DNA of 7,688 nt. Source: Pseudomonadota bacterium. Lineage in GTDB: Bacteria > Pseudomonadota > Alphaproteobacteria > Reyranellales > Reyranellaceae. The translations under genes and the position numbers were made by a program. The notes below the pieces were generated by a model. That model searched no databases. It worked only from the letters and a program-made list of their open reading frames with translations, and was not told where the DNA came from. Within the stretch, counting starts at the first letter, position 1. Each line of letters opens with the position of its first letter. Shown here piece after piece: positions 1-5,851 of this stretch. The stretch is taken from contig JAEZHS010000685.1 of NCBI GenBank assembly GCA_023436825.1, positions 1 to 7,688 of the forward strand, written 5' to 3'.

Positions 1-24
1 GAAAAGAGGAGGCCCCTCGACTGC

Positions 25-64
25 GCCGGCCTTGGGCCGGCTCCGCTCGGGATGAAGGCGGAGC
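25..64. repeat. Two adjacent inverted repeats upstream of the first binding-protein gene
   Basis: GCCGGCC (25-31) and GGCCGGC (35-41) form a perfect 7-bp stem with a 3-nt loop. Overlapping its last two bases, GCTCCGC (40-46) pairs with GCGGAGC (58-64). No T-run follows, so this is not a classical intrinsic terminator. The surrounding CTCGACTGCG...CTCCGCTCGGGATGA pattern resembles dispersed intergenic palindromes seen in alphaproteobacterial genomes, but that is recollection of style rather than a match I could test. It may mark the 3' end of a gene that lies before the window. Confidence 0.4.
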
Positions 65-97
65 GGTATGACTGAGGCCGGGACCCAAATCAAGGCA

Positions 98-165
98 CCG
101 TTGACGGCGCCGGCCGGGCCTGTTCCCATCCCGTTTGCACGCATCTTGCAGGATAGCAGGGGCGT
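98..165 (+). promoter_or_regulatory. Candidate sigma-54-like promoter block, copy A
   Basis: This 68-nt block matches 3917-3984 at 61 of 68 positions without gaps. Its core at 135-150, TTGCACGCATCTTGCA, has the layout of a sigma-54 (RpoN) promoter, TGGCACG-N4-TTGCW. The only departure is T instead of the first G of the -24 GG pair, and the spacing to the -12 GC is exact. A transcript starting about 12 nt after that GC would begin near 160 and give a leader of about 27 nt before the ATG at 188. The same core can also be read as two TTGCA direct repeats 11 bp apart, i.e. a site for an unknown regulator. The role is inferred; the conservation is seen. Confidence 0.45.
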
Positions 166-174
166 TTGGGGTTC

Positions 175-180
175 GGGAGG
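175..180 (+). promoter_or_regulatory. Ribosome-binding site that sets the start of binding protein 1
   Basis: GGGAGG lies 7 nt before the ATG at 188. The same hexamer precedes copies 2 (2066-2071) and 3 (4014-4019) at 5-6 nt. It supports the start at 188 over an in-frame ATG at 68, which has no comparable site and would add 40 residues ahead of the twin-arginine signal. Confidence 0.75.
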
Positions 181-187
181 ATCCGTG

Positions 188-1981
188 ATGAACGAAGGTC
201 GTTTGCGCCATCTGATTGGCCAGGTGAAGTCAGGCAAGGTGTCCCGTCGGGCATTCCTGCGCAGAATGGCGGCGGCGGGCTTGACGGCGCCGATGGCGAC
301 CCAGCTCCTCGCCTTGGGCGGCGTGGCCATGGCGCAGTCCAAGGCTCCCCTCTACAAGCCGACCAAGCGCGGCGGCGGCGGTGTGCTCAAGGTGCTGTGG
401 TGGCAGGCGCCGACGCTGCTCAATCCGCACTTCGCGACCGGCACCAAGGACCAGGACGGCTCGCGCCTGTTCTACGAGCCGCTGGCCGGCTGGGACCAGG
501 ACGGCAATCTCCGGCCGCTGCTCGCCGAATCGATCCCGGGCCGCGAGGACGGCACCTTGGCCGCCGACGGCAAGTCGGTGACCTGGAAGCTGAAGAAGAA
601 CGTCAAGTGGCATGACGGCCAGCCTTTCACCGCCGACGATGTCGTCTTCAACTGGGAGTATGCGCGCAATCCCGACACGGCGGCGGTCACCAACGGCGTC
701 TACGCCGACATCACGGTCGAGAAGGTCGACCTCCATACCGTCAAGGTGAACTTCAAGGAGCCGACGCCGTTCTGGGCCGAGGCCTTCGTCGGTTCGGTCG
801 GCATGGTGATACCCAAGCACCTGTTCGCCGACTATGTCGGCGCCAAGTCGCGCGAGGCGCCTACCAACCTCAAGCCGGTCGGCACCGGCCCCTACAAGTT
901 CAGGGACTTCAAGCCGGGCGACATGGTCGCCGGTGTCATCAACACGGACTACCACCAGGACAACAAGCCCTACTTCGACGCCATCGAGATGAAGGGCGGC
1001 GGTGACGCCGTATCGGCGGCGCGCGCGGTGCTGCAGACCGGCGAGTTCGACTTCGGCTGGAACATGCAGGTCGAGGACGAGATCCTGACCCGCCTGGAGA
1101 AGGGCGGGAAAGGCCGCGTCGTCATCAACGATGCGGGCTTCATCGAGCACATCCAGCTCAATCAGACCGACCCTTGGACCGAGGTCGACGGCGAGCGGTC
1201 GAGCCTCAAGACCAAGCATCCATCGCTCAGCGATCCGGCGGTGCGCCAGGCCCTGGCGCTCCTGATCGACAAGGATTCCGTGGAGAAGCACATCTACGGG
1301 CGTACCGGCCGGGCGACGCCGAACTTCATCTACAATCCCGAACGTTTCCGGTCCAAGAACACCAAGTACGAGTTCAACGTCGACAAGGCGAACGACCTTC
1401 TGGAGAAGGCGGGCTGGAAGAAGGGTGCCGACGGCATCCGCGAGAAAGGCGGCAAGAAGCTCAAGTTCCTCTACCAGACCTCGATCAACCAGCCGCGCCA
1501 GAAGACCCAGGCGATCGTCAAGCAGGCGTGCCAGAAGGCTGGCATCGATCTCGAGCTGAAGTCGGTGACGGCGTCGGTGTTCTTCTCGTCCGACGTCTCC
1601 AATCCCGACACCTACCCGCACTTCTATGCGGACCTGCAGATGTACAACAACGGACCGCAGCAGCCCGATCCGGCGGTGTTCCTCAAGCAGTTCCTGTCAT
1701 GGGAGGCGGCGACCAAGGCCAACAAGTGGCAGGGCCGCAACATCACGCGCTGGCAGAGCCCGGAGTACGACGAGATCTACAAGGCCTCGCAGGGCGAGCT
1801 CGATCCGCTCAAGCGCGCGGCCATGCTGATCAAGCTGAACGACCTCGCGGTGAACAACCACATCGTCATCCCCGTGGTGGCCCGTCCGGTCGTCACCGCC
1901 GTCAGCAACAAGCTCACCGCCGAACTGAGCGGCTGGGACAACAACACCTGGGACCTCGCGAGCTGGTTCCGCGAGGCCTGA
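188..1981 (+). CDS. ABC transporter periplasmic substrate-binding protein, family 5 (copy 1 of 3)
   Basis: This 597-residue protein belongs to the SBP_bac_5 (OppA/DppA/NikA) family, which delivers peptides, nickel chelates or other small solutes to an inner-membrane ABC importer. The N-terminus is a twin-arginine signal: SRRAFLRR at residues 19-26, then a weakly hydrophobic stretch ending in AMA (47-49), so the mature protein probably starts near Q50 and is exported folded to the periplasm. There is no lipobox cysteine. The family signature lies at about residues 125-158 (GKSVTWKL, then WHDGQPFTADDVVF). It aligns almost end to end with the two following genes and is about 84% identical to copy 3 over 245 residues counted by eye. 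It has one extra residue just after the signal peptide and only one cysteine (C448). An in-frame ATG at 68 would extend it, but that stretch looks like promoter DNA. The substrate is unknown, and no permease or ATPase gene is in the window. Confidence 0.9.
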   Translation: MNEGRLRHLIGQVKSGKVSRRAFLRRMAAAGLTAPMATQLLALGGVAMAQSKAPLYKPTKRGGGGVLKVLWWQAPTLLNPHFATGTKDQDGSRLFYEPLAGWDQDGNLRPLLAESIPGREDGTLAADGKSVTWKLKKNVKWHDGQPFTADDVVFNWEYARNPDTAAVTNGVYADITVEKVDLHTVKVNFKEPTPFWAEAFVGSVGMVIPKHLFADYVGAKSREAPTNLKPVGTGPYKFRDFKPGDMVAGVINTDYHQDNKPYFDAIEMKGGGDAVSAARAVLQTGEFDFGWNMQVEDEILTRLEKGGKGRVVINDAGFIEHIQLNQTDPWTEVDGERSSLKTKHPSLSDPAVRQALALLIDKDSVEKHIYGRTGRATPNFIYNPERFRSKNTKYEFNVDKANDLLEKAGWKKGADGIREKGGKKLKFLYQTSINQPRQKTQAIVKQACQKAGIDLELKSVTASVFFSSDVSNPDTYPHFYADLQMYNNGPQQPDPAVFLKQFLSWEAATKANKWQGRNITRWQSPEYDEIYKASQGELDPLKRAAMLIKLNDLAVNNHIVIPVVARPVVTAVSNKLTAELSGWDNNTWDLASWFREA

Positions 1982-2006
1982 GGGACACGCTGCAACAGCA
2001 CCACCA

Positions 2007-2042
2007 CCTCACCCTGAGGAACGCCCGAAAAGTGGGGTGAGG
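2007..2042. repeat. Intergenic palindrome between binding-protein genes 1 and 2
   Basis: CCTCACCC (2007-2014) and GGGTGAGG (2035-2042) form a perfect 8-bp stem around a 20-nt loop. The left arm continues as TGAGGA. The CCTCACCCTGAGGA...GGGTGAGG layout resembles the abundant CCTCA(C/T)CCTGAGGAG...GG(G/A)TGAGG palindromes in Bradyrhizobium-like genomes. There is no T-run, so it is more likely a dispersed repeat or an mRNA-stabilising or attenuating hairpin than a strong terminator. It occupies the spacer where genes 1 and 3 carry the promoter-like block. Confidence 0.5.
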
Positions 2043-2077
2043 ACATACCTGCATCCGCTCGGCATGGGAGGCATCCG

Positions 2078-3868
2078 ATGGACGAACGCGACTTGCGTGG
2101 TCTTCTGGATCAGGTGAAGGCGGGCCGGATGTCCCGGCGCGTCTTTGTACGGCGACTGGCGATGGTGGGGTTGGCTGCACCCTTCGCCAATCAGCTTCTC
2201 GCTCTATCGGGCGTGGCCATGGCGCAGCCCAAATCTGCCTACAAGCCAACCAGACGCGGCGGTGGAGGGCTCCTGAAGGTGCTATGGTGGCAGGGGCCGA
2301 CCTTGCTGAACCCGCACTTCGCCGTCGGCACCAAGGATCAGGACGGTTCGCGCCTGTTCTATGAGCCCCTGGCGCGCTGGGATCGCGACGGCAACCTCCA
2401 GCCCGTGCTGGCGGAGACGATCCCCGGCCGTGAGGACGGCACGCTCGCCGCCGACGGCAAGTCGGTGATCTGGAAGGTGAAGAAGGGAGTGCGGTGGCAC
2501 GACGGCCAGCCGCTGACGGCCGACGACGTCGTCTTCACCTGGCAATACGCCCGCGATCCGGCGACGGCAACGCTCACCAGCGGTTCCTACAAGGACGTCA
2601 CGGTCGAGAAGATCGATCAACACACCGTCATCGTGAAGTTCCAGGAGGCGACGCCGTTCTGGGCCGACGCCTTCGTCGCCGCGGCCGGCTGCATCATGCC
2701 CAGGCACCTGCTCGCCGACTATGTCGGCGCCAGGTCGCGCGAGGCGCCGACCAACCTGAGGCCCGTCGGGACCGGGCCCTACAAGTTCAAGGATTTCAAG
2801 CCGGGCGACTTGGTGACCGGCGTCATCAATGCCGACTATCACATGGAGAATCGGCCGCATTTCGACGCCATCGAGATGAAGGGCGGCGGTGACGCGGTCT
2901 CGGCAGCCCGCGCGGTGCTGCAGACCGGCGAGTTCGACTTCGGCTGGAACATGCAGGTCGAGGACGAGATCCTCCAGCGCCTCGAGAAGGGCGGCAAGGG
3001 CCGCATCATCATCAGCCGAGGCGGCGGCATCGAGCACATGCAGCTCAACTTCACCGATCCGTGGACCGAGGTCGACGGCGAGCGTTCCAGCCTCAAGACC
3101 ACGCACCCGACCCTGTCGGATCCGGCGGTGCGCCAGGCGCTGTCGCTGCTGATCGACAAGGACTCGATCGAAAAGCACATCTACGGCCGCACCGGAGCGG
3201 CAATCGCGAACTTCGTCTACAATCCGGAGCGCTTCGCTTCCAAGACGACCCGGTACGAATTCAATGTCGACAAGGCGAACGCCCTCCTCGACAAGGCCGG
3301 CTGGGCCAGGGGCGCCGACGGCATCCGGGCCAAGGACGGCAAGAAGCTCAGGTTCGTCTTCCAGACCTCGATCAACCAGCCGCGCCAGAAGACCCAAGCG
3401 ATCGTCAAGCAGGCCTGCCAGAAGGCCGGTATCGACGTCGAGCTGAAGTCGGTGACGGCGTCGGTGTTCTTCTCATCCGACGTCGCCAATCCGGACACCT
3501 ACCAGAAGTTCTATTGCGACCTGCAGATGTACAATACCGGCATGGCGCAGCCGGATCCGGAAGTGTTCCTGCGCCGGTTCCTGTCATGGGAGGCATCGAC
3601 CAAGGACAACAAGTGGCAGGGTCGCAACACCACGCGCTGGCGGAGCAAGGAATTCGACGACATTCACACGGCGGGACAGGTCGAGCTCGATCCGATCAAG
3701 CGCGCGGCCATGATGATCAAGCTGAACGAGCTCATCGTGAACAATCACGTCGTCATCCCTCTTGTGGCCCGCCTCGGCGTCGCTGCCGTCAACAACAGGC
3801 TCATGGTCGAGCTCAGCGGCTGGGACAACAACACGGGCGATCTGGCGAACTGGTACCGCGAAAGCTGA
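2078..3868 (+). CDS. ABC transporter periplasmic substrate-binding protein, family 5 (copy 2 of 3)
   Basis: This 596-residue paralogue of the flanking genes has the same architecture. A twin-arginine motif SRRVFVRR (19-26) and an AMA cleavage site (47-49) precede a family-5 periplasmic binding protein. GGGAGG at 2066-2071, 6 nt before the ATG, supports this start, and MDER is shared with copy 3. It departs from both neighbours at positions they share: Gly587 replaces a Trp in the C-terminal NNTWDL motif, ARWD replaces AGWD, and AIANF replaces ATPN in the second lobe. AAAGCIMPRH (about 201-210) replaces the (S/W)(V/F)GM(V/I)IPKH stretch. These differences suggest a shifted ligand range, which is inference. 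The spacer before it is 96 nt and lacks the promoter block, so it is probably co-transcribed with copy 1 through the palindrome. Confidence 0.9.
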   Translation: MDERDLRGLLDQVKAGRMSRRVFVRRLAMVGLAAPFANQLLALSGVAMAQPKSAYKPTRRGGGGLLKVLWWQGPTLLNPHFAVGTKDQDGSRLFYEPLARWDRDGNLQPVLAETIPGREDGTLAADGKSVIWKVKKGVRWHDGQPLTADDVVFTWQYARDPATATLTSGSYKDVTVEKIDQHTVIVKFQEATPFWADAFVAAAGCIMPRHLLADYVGARSREAPTNLRPVGTGPYKFKDFKPGDLVTGVINADYHMENRPHFDAIEMKGGGDAVSAARAVLQTGEFDFGWNMQVEDEILQRLEKGGKGRIIISRGGGIEHMQLNFTDPWTEVDGERSSLKTTHPTLSDPAVRQALSLLIDKDSIEKHIYGRTGAAIANFVYNPERFASKTTRYEFNVDKANALLDKAGWARGADGIRAKDGKKLRFVFQTSINQPRQKTQAIVKQACQKAGIDVELKSVTASVFFSSDVANPDTYQKFYCDLQMYNTGMAQPDPEVFLRRFLSWEASTKDNKWQGRNTTRWRSKEFDDIHTAGQVELDPIKRAAMMIKLNELIVNNHVVIPLVARLGVAAVNNRLMVELSGWDNNTGDLANWYRES

Positions 3869-3878
3869 GCTCGAACAT

Positions 3879-3907
3879 TCCTCCCCCCGTCTTACGGGAG
3901 AGGAGGA
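3879..3907 (+). terminator. Imperfect hairpin after binding-protein gene 2
   Basis: The left arm TCCTCCCCCCGT (3879-3890), a CTT loop and a right arm at 3894-3907 can form 12 base pairs with two single-A bulges. It begins 10 nt after the stop codon and ends 10 nt before the second copy of the promoter-like block. That position would suit separating the transcript of genes 1-2 from that of gene 3. No U-tract follows, so it could instead be a dispersed palindromic repeat or an mRNA 3'-end stabiliser. Confidence 0.4.
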
Positions 3908-3916
3908 GTTGAGACG

Positions 3917-3984
3917 CCGTTGACGACGGCGGGCTGGCCTGTTCCCATCCGCTTTGCACGCATCTTGCAGGATAGCAGGAGCGT
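3917..3984 (+). promoter_or_regulatory. Candidate sigma-54-like promoter block, copy B
   Basis: This is the second copy of the block seen at 98-165. The core TTGCACGCATCTTGCA (3954-3969) and the following GGATAGCAGG are identical between copies, while the flanks differ at a few bases. The -24/-12 spacing fits sigma-54 with one mismatch in the -24 GG. The expected transcript start is near 3980, giving a leader of about 45 nt before the ATG at 4025. Copy B sits 18 nt further from its gene than copy A. It implies that gene 3 can be transcribed on its own. Confidence 0.45.
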
Positions 3985-4013
3985 CAGGGACGAAACGGCT
4001 TCGATACCAGGAT

Positions 4014-4019
4014 GGGAGG
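4014..4019 (+). promoter_or_regulatory. Ribosome-binding site that sets the start of binding protein 3
   Basis: GGGAGG lies 5 nt before the ATG at 4025. It supports that start over the in-frame ATG at 3920, which falls inside the promoter-like block. The start codon itself sits in a 10-bp perfect palindrome, GTCCATGGAC (4021-4030). Confidence 0.75.
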
Positions 4020-4024
4020 CGTCC

Positions 4025-5812
4025 ATGGACGAACGGGTCTTGCGTGGTCTTCTCGGCCAAGTGAAGGCGGGCGCACTGTCGCGTCGCGCCTTCGTGCGGC
4101 GCATGGCGGCGGTGGGGCTTGCCGCACCCTTCGCCAATCAGCTCCTTGCCCTGTCGGGTGTGGCCATGGCCCAGACGCGGCCGGTCTACAAGCCGACCAA
4201 ACGGGGCGGTGGCGGCCTGCTCAAGGTGCTGTGGTGGCAGGGTCCGACTTTGCTCAATCCGCACTTCGCCGTCGGCACCAAGGACCAGGACGGCTCGCGG
4301 CTGTTCTACGAGCCGCTCGCCGGCTGGGACGCCGAGGGCAACCTCCGGCCGATTCTGGCCGAGACGATTCCGGGTCGCGAGGACGGCACGCTCGCCGCCG
4401 ACGGCAAGTCGGTGACCTGGAAGCTGAAGAAGGGCGTCAGCTGGCACGATGGCCAGCCCTTCACCGCCGACGACGTGGTCTTCACCTGGGAGTATGCCCG
4501 CGATCCCGCGACCGGCGCGGTGAGCAGCGGATCCTACAAGGACATCACGGTCGAGAAGGTCGACCAGCACACCGTCACCGTGAAGTTCGCACAGCCGACG
4601 CCGTTCTGGGCCGACGCCTTCGTCGGTTGGTTCGGCATGATCATCCCCAAGCACCTGTTCGCCGACTACATCGGCTCCAAGTCGCGCGAGGCGCCGACCA
4701 ACCTCAAGCCGGTCGGCACCGGCCCATACAAGTTCAAGGAGTTCAAGCCGGGCGACATGGTGGCCGGCGTGATCAACACCAACTACCACGTCGAGAACCG
4801 GCCGCACTTCGACGCCAACGAGATGAAGGGCGGCGGCGATGCGGTGTCGGCGGCGCGTGCCGTGCTGCAGACCGGTGAGTTCGACTTCGCCTGGAACCTG
4901 CAAGTCGAGGACGAGATCCTCAGCAAGCTGGAGAAGGGCGGCAAGGGTCGCCTGATCTACTCCAAGGGCGGCGGCATCGAGCACATCCAGCTCAACAATA
5001 CCGATCCCTGGACAGAGGTCGACGGCGAGCGGTCGAGCCTCAAGACCAAGCATCCAATCCTGAGCGACGTCGAGGTTCGCCGGGCGCTGGCGCTGCTGGT
5101 CGACAAGGACTCGGTCGAGAAGCACATCTACGGTCGCGGCGGCGTGGCGACACCGAACTACATCAACAACCCGGAACGCTTCCGCTCGAAGACGACGAAG
5201 TACGAGTTCAACGTCGACAAGGCGATCGACATCCTGGAGAAGGCGGGCTGGAAGAAGGGCGCCGACGGCATCCGCGACAAGGACGGCAAGCGCCTGAAGC
5301 TCGCCTACCAGACCTCGATCAACCAGCCGCGCCAGAAGAACCAGGCGATCGTCAAGCAGGCCTGCCAGAAGGCCGGCATCGACATCGAGCTGAAGTCGGT
5401 GACGGCGTCGGTGTTCTTCTCGTCCGACGTCGCCAACCCGGACACCTACAGCAAGTTCTACTGCGACCTGCAGATGTACAACAACGGCTCCCAGCCCGAC
5501 CCGGAGATCTTCCTGCGCCAATTCTGCTCGTGGGAAGCGTCGACCAAGGACAACAAGTGGCAGGGCCGCAACATCACGCGCTGGCAGAACAAGGAGTATG
5601 ACGACGTCCACAAGGCGGCGCAGGTCGAGCTCGATCCGATCAAGCGCGCCGCCATGCTGATCAAGTGCAACGAGCTCGTGATCAACAACGTCGTGGTGAT
5701 CCCGGTGGTGGCGCGCCTCGGCGTCGCGGCCGCCAACAGCAAGCTCGTTTGTGAGATCAGCGGCTGGGACAACAACACCTGGGACCTGCCGAACTGGTAT
5801 CGCGAGGCCTGA
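4025..5812 (+). CDS. ABC transporter periplasmic substrate-binding protein, family 5 (copy 3 of 3)
   Basis: This 595-residue protein is the third tandem paralogue. It has a twin-arginine motif SRRAFVRR (19-26), an AMA cleavage site (47-49) and the family-5 signature WHDGQPFTADDVVF. Residues 1-50 are closer to copy 2 (shared MDER start, AAPFANQLLALSGVAMAQ) than to copy 1. It is one residue shorter than copy 2 because of a deletion at GSQPDP. It carries five cysteines (447, 480, 501, 548, 576) against three in copy 2 and one in copy 1. The last three are unique to it and lie in the C-terminal part. Other private changes are Trp-Phe in FVGWFGM (about 202-208), DANEM for DAIEM, and NNVVVIP for NNH(I/V)VIP. 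An in-frame ATG at 3920 would add 35 residues; I reject it because of the ribosome-binding site and the position of the signal peptide. The function is periplasmic solute capture; the ligand is unknown. Confidence 0.9.
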   Translation: MDERVLRGLLGQVKAGALSRRAFVRRMAAVGLAAPFANQLLALSGVAMAQTRPVYKPTKRGGGGLLKVLWWQGPTLLNPHFAVGTKDQDGSRLFYEPLAGWDAEGNLRPILAETIPGREDGTLAADGKSVTWKLKKGVSWHDGQPFTADDVVFTWEYARDPATGAVSSGSYKDITVEKVDQHTVTVKFAQPTPFWADAFVGWFGMIIPKHLFADYIGSKSREAPTNLKPVGTGPYKFKEFKPGDMVAGVINTNYHVENRPHFDANEMKGGGDAVSAARAVLQTGEFDFAWNLQVEDEILSKLEKGGKGRLIYSKGGGIEHIQLNNTDPWTEVDGERSSLKTKHPILSDVEVRRALALLVDKDSVEKHIYGRGGVATPNYINNPERFRSKTTKYEFNVDKAIDILEKAGWKKGADGIRDKDGKRLKLAYQTSINQPRQKNQAIVKQACQKAGIDIELKSVTASVFFSSDVANPDTYSKFYCDLQMYNNGSQPDPEIFLRQFCSWEASTKDNKWQGRNITRWQNKEYDDVHKAAQVELDPIKRAAMLIKCNELVINNVVVIPVVARLGVAAANSKLVCEISGWDNNTWDLPNWYREA

Positions 5813-5826
5813 GTCGCTCCCAATGT

Positions 5827-5851
5827 CGAGGCGGGCTATAAGCCCGCCTCG
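5827..5851 (+). terminator. Perfect 11-bp hairpin after binding-protein gene 3, touching the next start codon
   Basis: CGAGGCGGGCT (5827-5837) and AGCCCGCCTCG (5841-5851) are exact reverse complements with an ATA loop. It is very GC-rich and starts 14 nt after the stop codon, as an intrinsic terminator would, but the following TGTCACCCTTG is not a U-tract. Its last base is the G of the GTG start codon of the phosphatase gene. It could therefore end the binding-protein transcript, limit entry of ribosomes to the next gene, or both. Confidence 0.5.

Noticed and set aside
101..129. TTGACG as a sigma-70 -35 box upstream of gene 1, also present at 3920-3925
   Set aside because: At 17-nt spacing there is no plausible -10 hexamer (TTCCCAT region). 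The conserved core downstream fits sigma-54 spacing better.
1174..2040. A 288-codon open frame on the plus strand inside binding-protein gene 1, and matching ones in copies 2 (3061-3912) and 3 (4012-4878)
   Set aside because: These are out-of-frame Arg/Gly/Gln-rich shadows of the real genes, with no domain or ribosome-binding site.
3920..4024. Upstream in-frame start giving a 630-residue form of binding protein 3
   Set aside because: The start at 4025 has GGGAGG at 5 nt, puts the twin-arginine motif at residue 19 as in copy 2, and leaves the conserved promoter-like block outside the gene.
188..5812. The three roughly 1.9-kb direct repeats as a composite mobile element
   Set aside because: The repeats are protein-coding paralogues with about 84% amino-acid identity where counted. 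There is no transposase, terminal inverted repeat or target-site duplication, so tandem gene duplication is the simpler explanation.
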